A stretch of 8,030 bases of DNA from Clostridiaceae bacterium. Its GTDB lineage: Bacteria > Bacillota > Clostridia > Oscillospirales > Acutalibacteraceae. Below the pieces are notes generated by a model. That model had not been told where the DNA came from. It ran no database searches and saw only the letters and a program-made list of their open reading frames with translations. The DNA is taken from assembly GCA_016293225.1 (NCBI GenBank), contig JAEDEQ010000074.1, forward strand, positions 1 to 8,030, in the 5' to 3' direction. Position numbers and translations under genes: made by a program. This document shows positions 6,552 through 8,030 of the stretch, piece after piece. Numbering within the stretch: the first letter of the stretch is position 1; the number at the start of each line of letters is the position of its first letter.

Positions 6552-6578
6552 GGGAATTGTGCATTATGCACAATTCCC
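6552..6578. repeat. Perfect 27-bp palindrome (13-bp arms)
   Basis: GGGAATTGTGCAT (6552-6564) is the exact reverse complement of ATGCACAATTCCC (6566-6578), with a single central T. On the + strand it is followed by GTTTTC, but no + strand gene lies upstream, so a terminator role is unlikely. On the - strand no T-run follows. It lies upstream of the xpt promoter and could be a dispersed palindromic repeat, a remnant of a small mobile element, or a protein-binding site. Confidence 0.7.
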
Positions 6579-6584
6579 GTTTTC

Positions 6585-6634
6585 GGCGTTATTCAGCCGC
6601 AAAAAAGAGAAAGGCAAAGGCTCAGTATAACGCC
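6585..6634. repeat. Imperfect inverted repeat next to the 27-bp palindrome
   Basis: GGCGTTAT (6585-6592) pairs exactly with ATAACGCC (6627-6634). Inside, AGCC (6595-6598) pairs with GGCT (6619-6622) across a small asymmetric internal loop, enclosing a purine-rich segment. Its role is unknown. It lies between the palindrome and the terminator of the 3D gene and could be part of the same repeat element. Confidence 0.45.
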
Positions 6635-6652
6635 TCTGTGGGCGGAAGCCGT

Positions 6653-6685
6653 AAAAAAACTCCCGTCCTTTGTACAAGCCGGGAG
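6653..6685 (-). terminator. Intrinsic terminator of the 3D-domain gene
   Basis: On the - strand CTCCCG (6680-6685) and CGGGAG (6660-6665) form a 6-bp GC-rich stem around a 14-base loop. Seven T follow directly (6653-6659). It starts about 42 bases after the stop of the 3D gene. The flanking runs of A and T (6653-6659 and 6688-6693) mean that it could also act on the + strand. It separates the 3D gene from the xpt unit. Confidence 0.85.
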
Positions 6686-6727
6686 AGTTTTTTGTTATGA
6701 CGCTGAAAGACCGGTTAAAAGCAGCCG

Positions 6728-7825
6728 TTATTCAAGCACATATATTTCAACGTTTCTTCTGCCGAAGCGGACGCATTCGTCATAGGTGTTGAAGTAGAGA
6801 TCAACAACGGTCGGGCTGTTATAGATAAAGCCGCCGGTATCGCTTGCTTCGCAGTAGCCGTAGACGCACGTTCCGTCGCACGAAACGATGTAAAGCTTTG
6901 AGCCGTAGGGTATTTCGCGCGGATCGACCGCAACTCTGCCGGGCATGGCTCTCTGCCCCGTTGAGGTTATGCCGCCGCCGTAGTACGCCGTTGCGGAGCC
7001 GACGATTTTCTGCTTGTATTTTGTCGGCTTTCCGTATTCGTCAAGCTCTATCCTGACCTTTGACGGAAGCTCTGATACCGCACGCAGGCCGGAATATCCG
7101 ACGGTGCCGACCGAGTCAAGCTTTACAACGCGCTTTTTTGTTCCGGTAAAAATCACCTCGTTTACCGCTTCCTTTTTTGTTTCGGAGCATATAAGGCTGT
7201 GCTTTTCAAATTCGCCGTCAATGTAAACATTGATATAGGTGTCCTCGCGCTCGCCGTTTTCGCCGGCTCTTTCAATGTACATTTCTCCGAGATAAAGCTC
7301 GCGCGTTTTTTTCTTTTTGGTTTTGTATTTTATTATGACGGTCTGCGTTTCAAGCGAGAAGGTGACTCTCCTGACCCTGACGGTCATGTTAGGTCTGAGC
7401 GCGTCCTGAAGCTCATGATTCAAAATGTCATATTCGCCGACTTTTACTCCTGCTTTTTTGAGAATATCCGAGACGGTTCCCGAATTGACCGAGTATGCTT
7501 TCCTCTTGCCGTCTGCTGCAACCGTGACCTTAAAGTTTTTTCCAACGCCGAGATGAAGCGGGGAGGGCGCGCTGACGTTTGTGACTTTCTGAGAGGGAAA
7601 GTCCTCCTCAAAATGCTCTGCAACACCGTTTACAAGCGTTTGCAGATTTGAGCCGATAACTTCCGCAACCTCCTCCTCGTATTTTGCCTCGGCTGTAAGC
7701 TGCGCGGCTTTTTCAAACGCAAAAACAGCCGCCAAGCAGAGAATAAGGAAGGAAAGCGAAAGCAGAATTGAACAAAACCTTGAAACAGCCTGTCCGCCGC
7801 CCTGATTTTTAAAGGTGAAGTTCAT
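6728..7825 (-). CDS. Membrane-anchored DUF348-G5-3D domain protein (YabE-like, probable peptidoglycan lytic enzyme)
   Basis: This is a 365-residue envelope protein. A single N-terminal hydrophobic segment (about 17-38) after a basic start acts as an anchor or signal. Then come a spacer (39-95), one DUF348 ubiquitin-like domain (about 98-154, ending LRPNMTVRVRRV), a G5 domain (about 155-232, with TYINVYIDGEFEKHSL and EVIFTGTK) and a C-terminal 3D domain (276-345). The 3D domain has GSATAYY, STGQRA, VAVDPREIPYGSKLYI, ASDTGG and VDLYF. Its three hallmark aspartates are D301, D329 and D342. The family is related to MltA-type lytic transglycosylases and Rpf/YabE-like growth factors, so muralytic activity in cell-wall remodelling is likely. 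Only one DUF348 copy is clear, whereas B. subtilis YabE has more. The ATG at 7823-7825 has GAGGTG 5 bases upstream and lies 38 bases from a consensus promoter. It is a single-gene unit with its own terminator. The C-terminal 3D domain carries three Cys of unknown role. Confidence 0.92.
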   Translation of the reverse strand: MNFTFKNQGGGQAVSRFCSILLSLSFLILCLAAVFAFEKAAQLTAEAKYEEEVAEVIGSNLQTLVNGVAEHFEEDFPSQKVTNVSAPSPLHLGVGKNFKVTVAADGKRKAYSVNSGTVSDILKKAGVKVGEYDILNHELQDALRPNMTVRVRRVTFSLETQTVIIKYKTKKKKTRELYLGEMYIERAGENGEREDTYINVYIDGEFEKHSLICSETKKEAVNEVIFTGTKKRVVKLDSVGTVGYSGLRAVSELPSKVRIELDEYGKPTKYKQKIVGSATAYYGGGITSTGQRAMPGRVAVDPREIPYGSKLYIVSCDGTCVYGYCEASDTGGFIYNSPTVVDLYFNTYDECVRFGRRNVEIYVLE

Positions 7826-7863
7826 CGGAACACCTCGTTTTCTTCGTTGACAAATCTGCCGAT

Positions 7864-7892
7864 ATTTTACATTATTACGCGGTTTTTGTCAA
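7864..7892 (-). promoter_or_regulatory. Consensus sigma-A promoter of the 3D-domain gene
   Basis: On the - strand a perfect TTGACA (7887-7892) and TAAAAT (7864-7869) are separated by exactly 17 bases. Transcription should begin near 7857, giving a leader of about 32 bases with GAGGTG just before the ATG at 7825. Confidence 0.88.
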
Positions 7893-7904
7893 ATCGGCGG
7901 CAAG

Positions 7905-7921
7905 CGTGTACTGAGTATACG
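7905..7921. promoter_or_regulatory. Near-palindrome upstream of the 3D gene promoter, possible operator
   Basis: The 17-base segment reads C-GTGTACT-G-AGTATAC-G, an inverted repeat with one mismatched pair (7908 against 7918). It lies 12 bases upstream of the -35 box of the 3D-domain gene. It has the size and symmetry of a dimeric regulator site. No regulator can be named, and a chance match is possible. Confidence 0.3.
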
Positions 7922-7958
7922 GAAAAAAGCAGGTCTACAAAACTGTTCCGGACGGTGT

Positions 7959-7995
7959 AAAAAAAAACGCCGCCTGCGGTTTAATGCAAGCGGCG
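7959..7995 (-). terminator. Intrinsic terminator of the gene beyond the right edge
   Basis: On the - strand CGCCGC (7990-7995) pairs with GCGGCG (7968-7973), and an inner TGC/GCA pair can form after a mismatch. Nine T follow (7959-7967). A second hairpin lies just before it at 7994-8011, with 7-bp arms CGGAAAA and TTTTCCG and loop CAGT; the two share bases and cannot both form fully. The terminator marks the end of a - strand unit entering from the right. Confidence 0.85.
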
Positions 7996-8016
7996 GAAAA
8001 CAGTTTTTCCGTGTTA

Positions 8017-8030
8017 TTATTCGCCTTTCA
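8017..8030 (-). CDS. Last codons of a gene entering from the right edge (probable)
   Basis: On the - strand the edge reads AAA GGC GAA TAA TAA (Lys-Gly-Glu-stop-stop), ending at 8017 and followed 22 bases later by a strong terminator. Only three full codons are visible, so neither frame nor product can be confirmed. The tandem stop and the terminator are the only support. Confidence 0.35.

Noticed and set aside
6566..6700. 44-residue basic + strand ORF (MHNSRFRRYSAAKKRKAK...) filling the intergenic region
   Set aside because: It starts inside the 27-bp palindrome, runs through the second inverted repeat and the terminator, has no convincing promoter, and its only purine-rich candidate ribosome site is 11 bases away. 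Probably chance, though its Lys/Arg content is notable.
1..8030. CRISPR arrays, tRNA or rRNA genes, transposases, phage genes or defence systems
   Set aside because: No regularly spaced direct repeats, no structural RNA signatures and no matching proteins in any frame; gene content is ordinary housekeeping, transport and cell-wall functions.

Overview
The window looks like chromosomal DNA from a Gram-positive clostridial bacterium, probably an Oscillospiraceae/Ruminococcaceae-type gut organism. This is inferred from strong GGAGG-type ribosome binding sites, TTGACA/TAAAAT-type promoters, a clostridial lipobox (FAAC), a G5-3D (YabE-like) cell-wall protein, and genes related to Bacillus/Clostridium families. 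No species can be named from sequence alone.

Layout. (1) Positions 1-665, + strand: the C-terminal 220 residues of a protein whose start lies outside the window, possibly an alpha/beta-hydrolase, followed by a strong hairpin terminator. (2) Positions 759-6396, all on the - strand and read right to left: xpt (xanthine phosphoribosyltransferase), then a complete BMP-type nucleoside ABC transporter in the order lipoprotein (nupN), twin ATPase (nupO), permease (nupP), permease (nupQ). Gaps are 59 bp (xpt-nupN), 121 bp (nupN-nupO, holding a terminator-like hairpin), an 8-bp overlap (nupO-nupP) and 0 bp (nupP-nupQ). A sigma-A-type promoter and a hairpin-bearing leader precede xpt. (3) Positions 6397-6727: an intergenic region with that promoter, a perfect 27-bp palindrome, a second inverted repeat and the terminator of the next gene. 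(4) Positions 6728-7825, - strand: a membrane-anchored DUF348-G5-3D protein with its own promoter. (5) Positions 7826-8030: that promoter, a near-palindromic possible operator, a terminator, and probably the last codons of another - strand gene.

How the genes work together. The nup system would bind purine nucleosides (or related compounds) outside the cell and import them. Xpt would convert xanthine, released by nucleoside and base catabolism, to XMP using PRPP. Together they form a purine salvage unit. The 3D protein is probably an independent peptidoglycan-remodelling enzyme.

I found no clearly new biological system. The points most worth checking are regulatory: the xpt leader, which holds a hairpin plus U-rich tract but no recognisable guanine riboswitch; the hairpin between nupN and nupO; the odd nupO start, which overlaps a six-codon mini-ORF; and the 27-bp palindrome between the two transcription units.
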